Assembly (NCBI RefSeq): GCF_042683665.1
Contig: NZ_JBHUOO010000018.1
Source of the DNA: Leeuwenhoekiella polynyae
Lineage (GTDB): Bacteria > Bacteroidota > Bacteroidia > Flavobacteriales > Flavobacteriaceae
Length of the DNA: 64,000 nt
Reading direction: 5' to 3' (one strand)
Part shown: piece by piece, positions 44,828 through 54,960 of the stretch
Layout of the letters: each line of letters starts with the position of its first letter
Position numbering within the stretch: position 1 is the first letter of the stretch
The notes under the pieces: model-generated
Databases searched by the model: none
What the model was told of the DNA's origin: nothing
Seen by the model: only the letters and a program-made list of their open reading frames with translations
Made by a program: the position numbers and the translations under genes

Positions 44828-44888
44828 TTTTGGATGTTTAGCTTATAGATGCATTTTTAATAGAATAGTTGCGTTATTTTAGTAAGCA

Positions 44889-44917
44889 AAAAAGCACCTC
44901 CTTGCGGACGTGCTTTT
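44889..44917 (-). terminator. Terminator of typA
   Basis: On the minus strand AAAAGCAC-GTCC-GCAA-GGAG-GTGCTTTT forms a stem followed by T residues, 25 bases after the typA stop. Confidence 0.75.
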
Positions 44918-44941
44918 AAACTATTTATACGCTTAACGCTC

Positions 44942-46735
44942 CTAGATTTTGTTACGCTTACGTTCGTTTTCAGTTAAATATACTTTACGTAAACGTAAAT
45001 GATTTGGTGTTACCTCAACATATTCATCTTTTTGAATGTATTCTAATGCTTCTTCTAAAGAGAATTTAATAGCAGGAACAATCTTAGCTTTATCATCTGC
45101 ACCAGATGAGCGTACATTAGATTGCTTTTTAGCCTTAGTAATATTGATATTCATATCATCTTGGCGAGAGTTTTCACCAATCACCTGACCTTCATAAATA
45201 TCTTCTCCTGGAGAAACAAAAAACTTACCTCTATCTTGTAATTTATCTATAGAATACGGTATTGCAGATCCATTTTCCATAGAGACTAGAGAACCACTTA
45301 TACGTCCAGGAATTTCTCCTTTATAAGGCTGATACTCTAAAAATCTGTGAGCCATAATCGCTTCTCCCGCGGTAGCTGTTAGTAATTGATTACGTAAACC
45401 AATAATACCTCGTGATGGAATTAAGAACTGGCAAACCATCCGAGTTCCTTTTGCTTCCATACTCAACATCTCTCCTTTACGCATAGAAACCATCTCTACT
45501 GCTTTACCAGAAACAGTATCTGGTAAGTCTATAGTCAACTCTTCCACAGGCTCGCATTTAACACCATCTATTTCCTTAATGATTACCTGTGGCTGACCAA
45601 TTTGTAGTTCATAACCTTCACGACGCATCGTTTCAATCAATACCGAAAGGTGCAATACCCCACGACCGTAAACCATAAATTTATCTGCACTACCAGTTTC
45701 TTCTACACGAAGTGCCAAGTTTTTCTCTAATTCTTTAAATAAACGATCCTTAATATGACGAGAAGTCACAAATTTACCGTCTTTACCAAAGAAAGGCGAA
45801 TCATTAATGGTGAAAAGCATACTCATTGTAGGCTCATCAATAGCAATTGTTTTTAGTGCTTCTGGATTTTCAAAATCTGCAATAGTATCACCTATTTCAA
45901 AACCTTCAATACCTACAAGTGCACAAATATCGCCAGGAAGAACTTCTGAAACCTTAAGACGTCCTAAACCTTCAAAGGTATGTAATTCTTTTATTTTAAC
46001 TTTTTTAACAGCACCGTCACGCTTTACTAAAGATACTTGCATACCTTCTTTCAAAATCCCTCTTTGTAAACGACCTATAGCAATACGTCCTGTAAAAGAA
46101 GAAAAGTCTAAAGAGGTAATTAGCATTTGCACAGTACCTTCTTCAATTTTTGGAGCAGGAATATGCTCCATAACCATATCAAGAAGAGGCTCTATATTTT
46201 CTGTTTCTTTTTTCCAATCATCACTCATCCAGTTGTTCTTAGCAGAACCATAAACTGTTGGAAAATCAAGCTGCCATTCTTCGGCACCTAATTCAAACAT
46301 CAAGTCAAAGACTTTCTCATGAACTTCATCAGGAGTACAGTTTTCTTTATCTACTTTATTGATTACCACACAAGGCTTAAGACCCAGGTCAATTGCTTTT
46401 TGAAGTACAAAACGGGTTTGTGGCATAGGTCCTTCAAAGGCATCTACCAGAAGTAACACACCATCTGCCATGTTTAAAACACGCTCTACTTCCCCACCAA
46501 AATCAGCGTGACCAGGAGTATCTATAATATTGATCTTTGTACCCTTGTACATAACCGAAACGTTCTTAGACGTAATGGTAATACCACGTTCACGTTCTAA
46601 GTCGTTATTATCAAGAATTAGATCGCCGGTGTTTTCGTTTTCACGAAATAACTGACAGTGGTACATAATTTTGTCAACTAGGGTTGTTTTACCGTGGTCA
46701 ACGTGCGCGATAATCGCAATGTTTTTAATTTCCAT
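44942..46735 (-). CDS. typA: Translational GTPase TypA/BipA
   Basis: The 597-residue GTPase has G1 AHVDHGKTTL (residues 10-19), G3 DTPGHADFGGEVE, G4 NKVD, then domain II, an EF-G-like domain and the TypA-specific C-terminal domain (SIDKLQDRGKFFVSPGEDIYEGQVIGE, EYVEVTPNHLRLRKVYL). TypA acts on the ribosome in assembly and stress responses. The length is normal. It is a single-gene unit with its own terminator. Confidence 0.96.
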   Translation of the reverse strand: MEIKNIAIIAHVDHGKTTLVDKIMYHCQLFRENENTGDLILDNNDLERERGITITSKNVSVMYKGTKINIIDTPGHADFGGEVERVLNMADGVLLLVDAFEGPMPQTRFVLQKAIDLGLKPCVVINKVDKENCTPDEVHEKVFDLMFELGAEEWQLDFPTVYGSAKNNWMSDDWKKETENIEPLLDMVMEHIPAPKIEEGTVQMLITSLDFSSFTGRIAIGRLQRGILKEGMQVSLVKRDGAVKKVKIKELHTFEGLGRLKVSEVLPGDICALVGIEGFEIGDTIADFENPEALKTIAIDEPTMSMLFTINDSPFFGKDGKFVTSRHIKDRLFKELEKNLALRVEETGSADKFMVYGRGVLHLSVLIETMRREGYELQIGQPQVIIKEIDGVKCEPVEELTIDLPDTVSGKAVEMVSMRKGEMLSMEAKGTRMVCQFLIPSRGIIGLRNQLLTATAGEAIMAHRFLEYQPYKGEIPGRISGSLVSMENGSAIPYSIDKLQDRGKFFVSPGEDIYEGQVIGENSRQDDMNINITKAKKQSNVRSSGADDKAKIVPAIKFSLEEALEYIQKDEYVEVTPNHLRLRKVYLTENERKRNKI

Positions 46736-47090
46736 AAGATGCCCTTATTTTAAGGGCGCAAATATAGTGGTAATTAATGACTTATTGATACCTTATGTTG
46801 TATTAAGTTTTAAGCATATTTTAACTCCTATCGTTATAGTCAATAAACTGATAATCAATAGCTAAATATATTATTTAGAACCTCATCTTTATTATATATT
46901 AAAATTTAGATTTTCTTTGGCTCAGAGCATAGCATCAAAAATTACAGGTTTAAACAACATATTTCAGATATTTTAAAGTTTTTGTTCGCTATACACTAAC
47001 ATCGTTCAATTCGGGATTTACATATTCAATTTTGAATTTTCTATTTCATATTTCCAAAGCCTTATCTTTACGCTCTAAATTTTTCAAAAA
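46736..47090. other. Divergent intergenic region between typA and kdsA
   Basis: The 355 bases hold the promoters of both divergent genes but no credible gene. TATCTTTA about 27 bases before kdsA is close to a -7 box. No repeat or RNA was recognised. Confidence 0.4.
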
Positions 47091-47909
47091 ATGAAATTGA
47101 ATTCCATTCCAAAAATAAAACATACAAATACTAATAATTTCTTTCTTCTTGCAGGGCCTTGCGCGATTGAAGGCGAAGAAATGGCGTTACGCATTGCGGA
47201 AAAAATCGTAAGTATCACCGATAAACTGAACATTCCGTATGTATTTAAAGGAAGTTTTAAAAAGGCAAACCGAAGCCGTATCGATAGTTTTACTGGCATT
47301 GGTGATGAAAAAGCTTTAAAGATTTTACGTAAAGTTTCTGAGACTTTTGATGTACCCACCGTTACAGATATTCACGTAAATGAAGATGCAGCAATGGCTG
47401 CAGAATATGTAGATGTTTTGCAAATACCTGCGTTTCTTGTACGTCAGACCGATCTGGTTGTCGCTGCTGCTGAAACCGGTAAGGTTGTCAATCTCAAAAA
47501 AGGCCAGTTTATGAGCCCCGAAGCAATGAAACATGCGGTTGCCAAAGTCACCGATACAGGCAATGAAAATGTATGGATCACAGACCGCGGGACGATGTTT
47601 GGCTATCAGGATCTCATCGTAGATTTTAGAGGAATCCCTACAATGAAGAGTTATGCTCCTACCGTACTTGATGTCACCCACAGTTTACAACAACCCAATC
47701 AAAGTAGTGGGGTAACCGGTGGTCGCCCGGAGCTTATAGGCACTATGGCCAAAGCGGGCATCGCAGCAGGTGTTGACGGTCTTTTTATTGAAACCCACTT
47801 TGATCCTAAAAACGCGAAGAGTGATGGAGCGAATATGCTAGATCTTAGTTTGCTGGAAGGTTTATTGACTAAATTGGTAGCTATCAGAAAAATTGTTGCT
47901 GAAAACTAA
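47091..47909 (+). CDS. kdsA: 3-deoxy-8-phosphooctulonate synthase (Kdo-8-P synthase)
   Basis: The 272-residue enzyme has LLAGPCAIEGEEMALRIAE, VFKGSFKKANRSRIDSFTG, PTVTDIHVNEDA, LQIPAFLVRQTDLV, DRGTMFGYQDLIVDFRGIP and SLQQPNQSSGVTGGRPELI, all typical of KdsA. It condenses phosphoenolpyruvate with arabinose-5-phosphate for Kdo, the inner-core LPS sugar. The start ATG is well placed and the length is standard. A strong terminator follows, so it is transcribed alone. Confidence 0.96.
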   Translation: MKLNSIPKIKHTNTNNFFLLAGPCAIEGEEMALRIAEKIVSITDKLNIPYVFKGSFKKANRSRIDSFTGIGDEKALKILRKVSETFDVPTVTDIHVNEDAAMAAEYVDVLQIPAFLVRQTDLVVAAAETGKVVNLKKGQFMSPEAMKHAVAKVTDTGNENVWITDRGTMFGYQDLIVDFRGIPTMKSYAPTVLDVTHSLQQPNQSSGVTGGRPELIGTMAKAGIAAGVDGLFIETHFDPKNAKSDGANMLDLSLLEGLLTKLVAIRKIVAEN

Positions 47910-47943
47910 AGTACATTTAACAAAATAAGAATCTCATAATTTT

Positions 47944-47986
47944 AAGGATTGCTGAAGTTCACACTTTAGCAATCCTTTATTTTTTA
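47944..47986 (+). terminator. Terminator of kdsA
   Basis: AAGGATTGCT and AGCAATCCTT form a perfect 10-bp stem with a 14-base loop, followed by a T-rich run. Confidence 0.8.
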
Positions 47987-48115
47987 GAAAGCTATTTTAT
48001 CAAATTAATTAAAAAGATCAGTTCTCATTCTTAAACTGAATCTCAAAAGACTGCACATCAATATGCTATAAACTAAATTCTTAGTACATTTAAGTGCAAT
48101 CAAAAACACATTTAT

Positions 48116-50005
48116 ATGAAAAACTTGCGAATTCCGGCAGTACTGGCGTTTACTGCACTAACTATCTTTTCGTGCTCAGACGAGCCTAAAGAAACGCCTT
48201 TGACTATAGGGAATCTTGAACTTTCAGAAAGTAAACCTTCTCCCGGTGATAGTTTAAAATTGGCCTATTCCGCAACTGACACAATAACTGAAGCCTTTTA
48301 CGTTTATACCGTAAAATCAAGTGCTTACCCGGTTGACCTTGACCTAATAAAAGATGGTGAGCGCTTCACAGGAGGCCTAAAAATTCCTGATTCTGCTGAT
48401 GGGTTGATTTTCAATTTTAAATTAGGAGAAGATTATGAAGCTAATGATGAAAAGGGATATTCGGTAAATCTCTATGATACAGATGGCGAGATACTTCCTG
48501 AAAGCGAATCTAGTGTTACATATTATAAAGCTACTAGAGGCTCTGATTATGGAATCAAATACAACCAAGAAGATGCAGCTAAGTTATTAAAAGAAAATTG
48601 GAGTAAGCATCCTGACAACCTAGCTTTTCTGTATGTAATAAATTCATCAGATAAAGCTTTTGCTGATTCAATTTATGATGCAAAGCTCGCATCTCTAGCT
48701 GCTAAAGAACAATTGGTTGAAGAGGATTACAGCAATTTAATCACCATTTATAATGTAAAAAAAGATAAAGCTGCTCTAGACTCTATTACTCCTATAATCG
48801 CGGCAAAGTATCCTAAAGGAAATCAGGCACAGCGCGCGTATTATCAAAAAATTTATGAAGCCAAAAGTCTGGAAGATAAAGAGGCGATCGCTGTAGAATT
48901 CGAAGCAGCAGGCGGAGTACCTTCTAGCTACGGAAACTATATGTATTCTGCTTTGGCTCAAGCAGAATTAGCTGAAGGTAATATTGAAAAGTTTAAAGAC
49001 GCTGCAGAAAAAATCAGTGCAGCTACCAATAAAGCTAGTCTTTATAATAACGTTGCCTGGAACATGGCTGAAAAAGGAGAAAATCTTGAGTTAGCCGAAG
49101 AATTATCCAAAACATCTTTAGATCTTGTAGATGCTCAAAAATCTGACAAACCTGATTATTATACCAAAAGTCAGTTTGAAAAGAATCTGGCATCTACCCA
49201 AGCAATGTATTCAGACACCTACGGGTTGATCTTATTTAAACAAGGTAAAATCAAAGAAGCCATCGCAGCTCAGGAAGATGCTGTTGCAGACAGGACTTCT
49301 CCAGATGTATATGAACGTTACGTGCAGTTTCTAACCGCAGATGAGCAATATGACAAGGTTCTTGAAAAAGCTTCAGAATTCGTTAAAAAAGGTAAAGCTA
49401 CTACGAAAACTAAAGAGTATCTGGCTACTGCTTTTACCAAAACCGATCACGATGGTGATTTTGATGGCTATTTGAGTGGTTTGGAAAAAATAGCCCACGA
49501 TAACGCGTTGGCCGATCTAAAAAAGGAAATGCTTTATGAGGAGGCGCCCACATTCAATCTTAAAAATTTAAATGGCGAGGAAATCGCTTTAGCCGATTTA
49601 AAAGGAAAAACCGTGGTACTTGATTTCTGGGCAACCTGGTGTGGTCCTTGTAAAGTTTCTTTCCCAGGCATGCAAAAAGCTGTTTCTAAATATGCTGATA
49701 ACGAAAATGTAGAATTCCTATTTATAGACACCTGGGAAAGCACCAGCGGAGAAGCCCGGGAAAAAGGAGTTAGTGATTTCATCAAACAAAACAACTATAC
49801 GTTTAACGTATTGATGGATACTCCTAAAGAAGAAGGAAGCCGGGAATATGATGTAGTTTCGGCTTACGAAGTAGAGGGAATTCCTACCAAGTTTGTAGTG
49901 GGGCCTGACGGTAAAATCAAATTCAAAGCTGTTGGTTTTGACGGCAACACAGACGGCTTGGTTGAAGAACTTGATATGATGATTGGTCTGGCTGCCGGGC
50001 AGTAA
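48116..50005 (+). CDS. TPR-thioredoxin (TlpA-like) lipoprotein
   Basis: The 629-residue protein has a lipoprotein signal (IFSC), a beta-rich N-terminal domain, a helical repeat middle (about residues 140-460) and a C-terminal TlpA/ResA-like thioredoxin domain from residue 470. That domain contains VLDFWATWCGPCKVSFPGMQKAV with the CxxC redox pair and the cis-Pro in EVEGIPTKFVV. It probably reduces or isomerises disulfides in the periplasm. It lies between two terminators and is expressed alone. Confidence 0.87.
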   Translation: MKNLRIPAVLAFTALTIFSCSDEPKETPLTIGNLELSESKPSPGDSLKLAYSATDTITEAFYVYTVKSSAYPVDLDLIKDGERFTGGLKIPDSADGLIFNFKLGEDYEANDEKGYSVNLYDTDGEILPESESSVTYYKATRGSDYGIKYNQEDAAKLLKENWSKHPDNLAFLYVINSSDKAFADSIYDAKLASLAAKEQLVEEDYSNLITIYNVKKDKAALDSITPIIAAKYPKGNQAQRAYYQKIYEAKSLEDKEAIAVEFEAAGGVPSSYGNYMYSALAQAELAEGNIEKFKDAAEKISAATNKASLYNNVAWNMAEKGENLELAEELSKTSLDLVDAQKSDKPDYYTKSQFEKNLASTQAMYSDTYGLILFKQGKIKEAIAAQEDAVADRTSPDVYERYVQFLTADEQYDKVLEKASEFVKKGKATTKTKEYLATAFTKTDHDGDFDGYLSGLEKIAHDNALADLKKEMLYEEAPTFNLKNLNGEEIALADLKGKTVVLDFWATWCGPCKVSFPGMQKAVSKYADNENVEFLFIDTWESTSGEAREKGVSDFIKQNNYTFNVLMDTPKEEGSREYDVVSAYEVEGIPTKFVVGPDGKIKFKAVGFDGNTDGLVEELDMMIGLAAGQ

Positions 50006-50026
50006 TCGTTAGACGTTAGAAAAATA

Positions 50027-50065
50027 AAAAATCCGTGTTGGTTTGAAACCAACACGGATTTTTTA
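50027..50065. terminator. Bidirectional terminator between convergent genes
   Basis: A stem of 18 complementary bases (AAAAATCCGTGTTGGTTT with its exact reverse complement) around one base, with A and T runs on both sides. It serves the thioredoxin gene and the DUF1801 gene. Confidence 0.85.
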
Positions 50066-50407
50066 TGTAATTTCCTTCAACTGCTTTAAAAATCCAATAG
50101 CGATTTCAGCATCTATATCTTCTAGGTTGTGATACCGAAGCGAGCGTAAATTCTTTCGACCCTCTCCTGCCATCAAGTTATTTTTGAGGTCATCGAGATC
50201 CACGCCTTTGGGAAAACTAAGTTCCACAAAGCTTTTCCTAAAATTTAGAAAGCAGAACATCTTTCCGTTCAGGTAATAAAAAGGCAAATGCCACTTATAA
50301 AGCAATTGCGCTTCAGGTACGCTGTGCTCAATAAGCACCTGCAATTGTAGCAAAATATCCCGATAGGGTTGCGGTGTTTTTAGAATGTAATTTTCGGCAG
50401 GATTCAT
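50063..50407 (-). CDS. DUF1801 (YdhG-like) family protein
   Basis: The 114-residue protein matches DUF1801: PQPYRDILLQLQVLIEHSVPEAQLLYKWHLPFYYLNGKMFCFLNF and VELSFPKGVDLDD. The family has an alpha/beta fold and no established reaction. It is short, complete and alone on the minus strand. Its stop codon touches the shared terminator hairpin. Confidence 0.82.
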   Translation of the reverse strand: MNPAENYILKTPQPYRDILLQLQVLIEHSVPEAQLLYKWHLPFYYLNGKMFCFLNFRKSFVELSFPKGVDLDDLKNNLMAGEGRKNLRSLRYHNLEDIDAEIAIGFLKQLKEIT

Positions 50408-50541
50408 TTGTGAGAGTTGTTATAATTCTTAGGGCTTCTTTGCTTTCCAAAAAATCAGTAAATTATAAAAAAGTATTAATTCCAAGAAGTTATTAGCTGT
50501 TCCAATAAAATCCCCTACTTTGCCCACCAACCTTTCAGAGT

Positions 50542-51687
50542 ATGTCTTCACACTTCCAACTTTCACGCGTCAAAGGACTGTTAGTTCTTTTATTAATTTC
50601 TGCTGCCGCAACAGGTCAGGAAAAAGAAAAGCCAAAGCTTAAATTAGGAGGTGCCTTTCGGGTTAATTATGTTTATTCTTCCTGGAAAGAAGAGCAAAAA
50701 ACAAAAGGAGGAGAGTTTGGTTACGATATGTTTAGGATTAATGCTAAAGCCTCTTATAAAAAGATTTTTTTAAATGCTGAATACAGACTTTATTCTGAAG
50801 CTTTTGGCGGAGGCTTTTTAAAACAAGGATGGGTCGGCTATAAATTTAATGAAAAAGACGAGCTTCATGCAGGCTTAGTTTATGTTCCTTTTGGAATCAA
50901 GCAATACAATTCTCACAATTGGTTTTTTAATATCACGTATTATGTGGGGCTTGAAGATGATCATGATATGGGGTTAAAGTATGTGCATACAGGAGACAAA
51001 TGGGATTATGCTTTGGCTTTTCTAAAAAATGCTGAAGAATTAAATTTTGGAGGCGGTGTAGAAAATAGCTCTAGCAGATATTCATATGATGTAGTGGGTA
51101 GAAATAAAGAAACCAACCAATTTAACGGAAAAGTCGTTCGTAAACTAGGTGAGAATGTCAAACACAGAATAGGTTTCTCTGGGCAGTATGGTAGTCTGTA
51201 TAATATAGATACCAACAAGAATGGTTACCACTATGCTCTTGCGCTTCACTATGAGATGAACTGGAAAAACTGGAATTTAAAGACCGAAGCAATTGCTGTT
51301 TCTCATGCTCCAGAAAATGCACCGGGGGAATCAAATAAAATTATAAAAATGGGAGCATACGGTACTCCATATGAAGTTGCTAGCGACTTTAACATGTACA
51401 CTGCTGCTGTTTCCAAAAAAATTTCAGTAAACTGGGGACCTATCTCTCAAATTGAAGTCTATAATGACTTTGGTTATATGCAGAAAAAAGAAAAAGAATT
51501 TACAGATTCTTTTCAAAATGTAACCGGTCTGTTAGTTACAGCCGGTCAAGTATATACCTACATAGATTATGCTGCTGGTTATAACCACTCATGGTTAGGC
51601 GGTAATTTTGTAGATGATTTTTCAGCAGGTAATCCTGATGCAAAATGGGAAGCTCGTTTTAATATAAATATTGGATACTACTTTTAA
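50542..51687 (+). CDS. Outer-membrane porin-like protein
   Basis: The 381-residue protein has a signal peptide and then alternating amphipathic strands (LGGAFRVNYVYSSW, FRINAKASYKKIFLNAEYRLYSE, FLKQGWVGYKF, VYVPFGIKQYN). It ends in ARFNINIGYYF with the terminal Phe of outer-membrane barrels. It resembles phosphate-selective porin (OprO/P) type barrels. The BCCT carrier gene begins 15 bases downstream, so it probably admits the same solute through the outer membrane. Confidence 0.75.
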   Translation: MSSHFQLSRVKGLLVLLLISAAATGQEKEKPKLKLGGAFRVNYVYSSWKEEQKTKGGEFGYDMFRINAKASYKKIFLNAEYRLYSEAFGGGFLKQGWVGYKFNEKDELHAGLVYVPFGIKQYNSHNWFFNITYYVGLEDDHDMGLKYVHTGDKWDYALAFLKNAEELNFGGGVENSSSRYSYDVVGRNKETNQFNGKVVRKLGENVKHRIGFSGQYGSLYNIDTNKNGYHYALALHYEMNWKNWNLKTEAIAVSHAPENAPGESNKIIKMGAYGTPYEVASDFNMYTAAVSKKISVNWGPISQIEVYNDFGYMQKKEKEFTDSFQNVTGLLVTAGQVYTYIDYAAGYNHSWLGGNFVDDFSAGNPDAKWEARFNINIGYYF

Positions 51688-51702
51688 TAGAAATAAAATT
51701 TT

Positions 51703-53313
51703 ATGGCAAAGAAAATTACGCGAAGTGATGAAAAGAAATCAATATTTGGTCTAGAAGTAAATGGACCGGTATTTTTTACCTCTACGATATTTATCATCAT
51801 AAGTATTGCACTTACGATCATATTTGAAAAAAAGGCACAAAAAATATTTAGCGACATTCAACATACTGTGGCAGAAAAAGCAGACTGGTTCTTTGTGCTT
51901 TGTATAAATCTGTTCTTGATATTTCTTACCTATCTGGCGTTAGGTAAATACGGAAAACTTAGAATTGGGGGGCAAAAAGCAAAACCAGAGTACAAAACAG
52001 GGTCTTGGTTTGCGATGCTCTTTAGTGCAGGTATGGGTATTGGTTTGCTCTTTTTTGGAGTTGCAGAACCTGTAGACCACCTTTTAAATCCGCCCACGAC
52101 AGAACCCAAGTCTGTGGCAGCAGCTATAGAAGCAATGAATTTTACATTTTTACACTGGGGCTTTCATGCTTGGGGTGTGTACGCTTTAGTAGGTTTGGCA
52201 CTCTCCTACTTCACGTATTCCAGAGGTTTACCGTTAACGATTCGATCCATTTTTTATCCATTTTTAGGAGATAAAATCTACGGGAGAACAGGTGACATTA
52301 TAGATATTTTTGCAGTGCTTGCTACACTTTTTGGACTTGCAACGTCATTAGGTTTTGGTGTTCAACAAATTGCCAGTGGCCTCAATCACGTATTTGGTGT
52401 ACCTGATGGGACACTAACACAAATTCTTCTCATTGCCGGCATTACATTAATTGCTACAATGTCTGTAGTATTAGGAGTAGATAAAGGAGTGCGTATTTTA
52501 AGCGAATGGAATATGCGCATAGCTATAATTTTATTACTTCTTGCTGTAATTCTAGGCCCTACGCTATTTATTTTTCGCTCCTTTGTTGAAAATACGGGAA
52601 GCTATATTTTCAACTTCTTAAAAATCTCTACTTGGGTAGAAACCTATGAAGGAAGCTCTTGGCAAAATAACCAAACTGTTTTTTACTGGGGTTGGTGGAT
52701 AGGTTGGTCTCCATTTGTAGGAATGTTTATTGCGCGTATTTCTAAAGGACGCACAATTAGAGAATTTATTCTAGGTGTTTTATTAATACCATCATTGGTT
52801 ACGTTTTTCTGGATGTCTGCATTTGGTAGTGTCGCTATTCAGCAAGTCTTGAATGGTGATATGACTATAGTTACAGCTGTAAAAGATGATGTCGCTACTG
52901 CGCTATTTATATTTTTTCAAGATTACCCATTATCGATGGTGATTAATGTGGTTGCTGTTATTCTTATTGCAGGTTTCTTCATTACTTCATCAGATTCAGG
53001 ATCACTTGTAGTAGATAGTTTAACTTCTGGCGGAAAAATTGAAGCACCGGTAGGGCAACGTATTTTCTGGGCAGTGACCGAAGGCACTGTTGCGGCTGTT
53101 CTTTTATTTGGTGGTGGGCTTGAAGCCTTACAAACCGCAACCATTGTAACTGGATTACCATTTGCTATAATTTTACTTATTATGTGTTATTCACTCTATA
53201 AAGGACTAAAAGAAGATTATGAGAAAATGGAGAAAAAGAAATCTGAAAAGCAAATGGACGACTATGAAGATGTCGTTAAAGAAATTGTAGCTCGAAGAAA
53301 TAAAAAAGACTAA
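51703..53313 (+). CDS. BCCT-family betaine/choline/carnitine transporter
   Basis: The 536-residue protein has 12 transmembrane helices and the family strings GSWFAMLFSAGMGIGLLFFGVAEPVDH and FYWGWWIGWSPFVGMFIARISKGRTIREF, which contain the Trp box that holds the quaternary-ammonium substrate, and FITSSDSGSLVVDSL. It imports glycine betaine, choline or a related solute with sodium or protons. The charged C-terminal tail may sense osmotic strength. The porin gene before it and the Usp gene 2 bases after it suggest one osmostress operon. Confidence 0.93.
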   Translation: MAKKITRSDEKKSIFGLEVNGPVFFTSTIFIIISIALTIIFEKKAQKIFSDIQHTVAEKADWFFVLCINLFLIFLTYLALGKYGKLRIGGQKAKPEYKTGSWFAMLFSAGMGIGLLFFGVAEPVDHLLNPPTTEPKSVAAAIEAMNFTFLHWGFHAWGVYALVGLALSYFTYSRGLPLTIRSIFYPFLGDKIYGRTGDIIDIFAVLATLFGLATSLGFGVQQIASGLNHVFGVPDGTLTQILLIAGITLIATMSVVLGVDKGVRILSEWNMRIAIILLLLAVILGPTLFIFRSFVENTGSYIFNFLKISTWVETYEGSSWQNNQTVFYWGWWIGWSPFVGMFIARISKGRTIREFILGVLLIPSLVTFFWMSAFGSVAIQQVLNGDMTIVTAVKDDVATALFIFFQDYPLSMVINVVAVILIAGFFITSSDSGSLVVDSLTSGGKIEAPVGQRIFWAVTEGTVAAVLLFGGGLEALQTATIVTGLPFAIILLIMCYSLYKGLKEDYEKMEKKKSEKQMDDYEDVVKEIVARRNKKD

Positions 53314-53315
53314 AA

Positions 53316-54173
53316 ATGGAAAAAGTAAAAAACATACTGGTTGCTTTAGACCTCTCCTCTTTAGATAACCACCTCATCGAATACACCTCTTTTCTTGCTG
53401 AAAAGTTTGAGGCTGAAAACGTATATTTTGTTCATAATATCAAGAAATATGAGATCTCTGATCTATTTAAAGAAGAGCTGAATCAGTTAAATCTTGACCA
53501 ACTTATAGGTGATGAGCTTAACGAGAAAGTAGCAAACCGCTTTTCTGCAAATGTGAATTGGGAAGTGCTAATTTCTGAAGATTCTAATACAGAATCACTC
53601 ATTCATTATATCGCTAATAAATATCAGATCAATCTTGCTATTGTAGGGAATAAAGCTGCTAAAGATGGGACAGGTGTGGTCACTTCAAAGTTGCTAAGAT
53701 TGCTCAAGTGTAGTATACTTACAGTACCTAAAACAACTGAGCTAAGTTTAGAAACGATATGGGTAGGTACAGATTTTTCTAGTCATTCAAGAAAGTCTTT
53801 TTTCTTTGCTGAAGAGCTTAGAGGCAAGCAACCCATTACCATAAATGCATTACATATCGCACAAGTTCCTATTCAATTTTCTCCATATGTTGCCCGAGAA
53901 GATGCGCAAGAAAAAATAGAGAAACATATGCGTCAGAAATCTGCTAAATTCTTTAAAAAACTTGCTGTGACAGATCCTGATAATCACGAATTTCTTTTTG
54001 CAAAAGATAAAAGCATCAGTCAGAAATTTCTAGTTGAAATTGAAAAACGCAAACCTAAATTGGTTATCCTATCGGACAAAGGAGGTAGCAATATTTCAAC
54101 CTTATTGATAGGTAGTCTTACTGAAGAACTCTTTAATGAAACCCTAAGTAGTCCACTACTAGTAGTACGATAG
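53316..54173 (+). CDS. Tandem universal stress protein
   Basis: The 285-residue protein has two UspA-like halves: KNILVALDLSSLDNHLIEYTSFLAEKF at the start and TIWVGTDFSSHSRKSFFFAEELRG at about residue 145. The first half retains VGNKAAKDGTGVVTSKLLRLLKCSILTVP and the second LVILSDKGGSNISTLLIGSLTEELFNETLSSPLLVV, resembling the nucleotide-loop region. It follows the BCCT gene after 2 bases and is probably co-translated. A regulatory or sensing role for the transporter is inferred. Confidence 0.88.
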   Translation: MEKVKNILVALDLSSLDNHLIEYTSFLAEKFEAENVYFVHNIKKYEISDLFKEELNQLNLDQLIGDELNEKVANRFSANVNWEVLISEDSNTESLIHYIANKYQINLAIVGNKAAKDGTGVVTSKLLRLLKCSILTVPKTTELSLETIWVGTDFSSHSRKSFFFAEELRGKQPITINALHIAQVPIQFSPYVAREDAQEKIEKHMRQKSAKFFKKLAVTDPDNHEFLFAKDKSISQKFLVEIEKRKPKLVILSDKGGSNISTLLIGSLTEELFNETLSSPLLVVR

Positions 54174-54195
54174 CTTATAACTATAATCAAAACAT

Positions 54196-54225
54196 AAAGC
54201 TTCACGAGAACGTGAAGCTTTTTTT
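54196..54225 (+). terminator. Terminator of the porin-BCCT-Usp operon
   Basis: AAAGCTTCACG and CGTGAAGCTTT form a perfect 11-bp stem with a 4-base loop and a following T run. Confidence 0.85.
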
Positions 54226-54279
54226 ATTCTTGGTTGGTAAACTATTTTAGCTTTACTTTGTAACTCAAAGTACTTTTGT

Positions 54280-54936
54280 ATGAATACTAAAAACTATCTC
54301 AAAGACATCAGCGACATCAAAACCATGATGAGCAGATCTTCTCGCTTTATGTCACTAAGTGGACTCTCAGGAGTTCTAGCAGGTGTTTACGCATTGATAG
54401 GCGCAACTATCGCATATTTTCAAATTAAAGATTTTAAGTTTTTAATTTATAATGAAACCGACTGGATTTCTGATAACCCCTACTCTAGTTTGTTTTTTAA
54501 TTTAGTAACCATTGCGCTTATTGTTCTTGCAGCTGCTATCGCAACAGGATTTTTCCTCACATTACGTAAAGCTAAAAAGCAAAATGAAAAAATCTGGAAT
54601 CCGGTCTCAAAACGCCTCTTGGCTAATTTTGCACTACCTCTTGTGTCAGGAGGTTTGTTTTGTATAGTACTTATACAATATGACATAGCCGGTCTTGTAG
54701 CTCCAGCAACACTAATTTTCTACGGCCTTTCTCTCGTAAACGCCAGCAAATTCACAATAGGTGATATAAAATATCTGGGAATAGCTAATATTATAATAGG
54801 TCTTATCGCTACACAGTTTGTGGGTTATGGTTTGTATTTTTGGGCACTCGGATTTGGAATTTTCCACATCATTTACGGAACTATTTTATACAATAAATAC
54901 GACCGTCCCTCCCAAAGCGAGGAGAATATCAATTAA
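54280..54936 (+). CDS. Multi-helix membrane protein, unknown
   Basis: The 218-residue protein has a short cytosolic N-terminus (MNTKNYLKDISDIKTMMSRSSRFMSLSGLSG) and about six hydrophobic helices. No family with a known role was recognised. It precedes the winged-helix regulator by 24 bases. Together with the downstream Coq4-like and creD genes it forms a five-gene run on the plus strand, so an envelope-related role is suggested by context only. Confidence 0.6.
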   Translation: MNTKNYLKDISDIKTMMSRSSRFMSLSGLSGVLAGVYALIGATIAYFQIKDFKFLIYNETDWISDNPYSSLFFNLVTIALIVLAAAIATGFFLTLRKAKKQNEKIWNPVSKRLLANFALPLVSGGLFCIVLIQYDIAGLVAPATLIFYGLSLVNASKFTIGDIKYLGIANIIIGLIATQFVGYGLYFWALGFGIFHIIYGTILYNKYDRPSQSEENIN

Positions 54937-54960
54937 TTCATTCATAAATTTCAACATACA

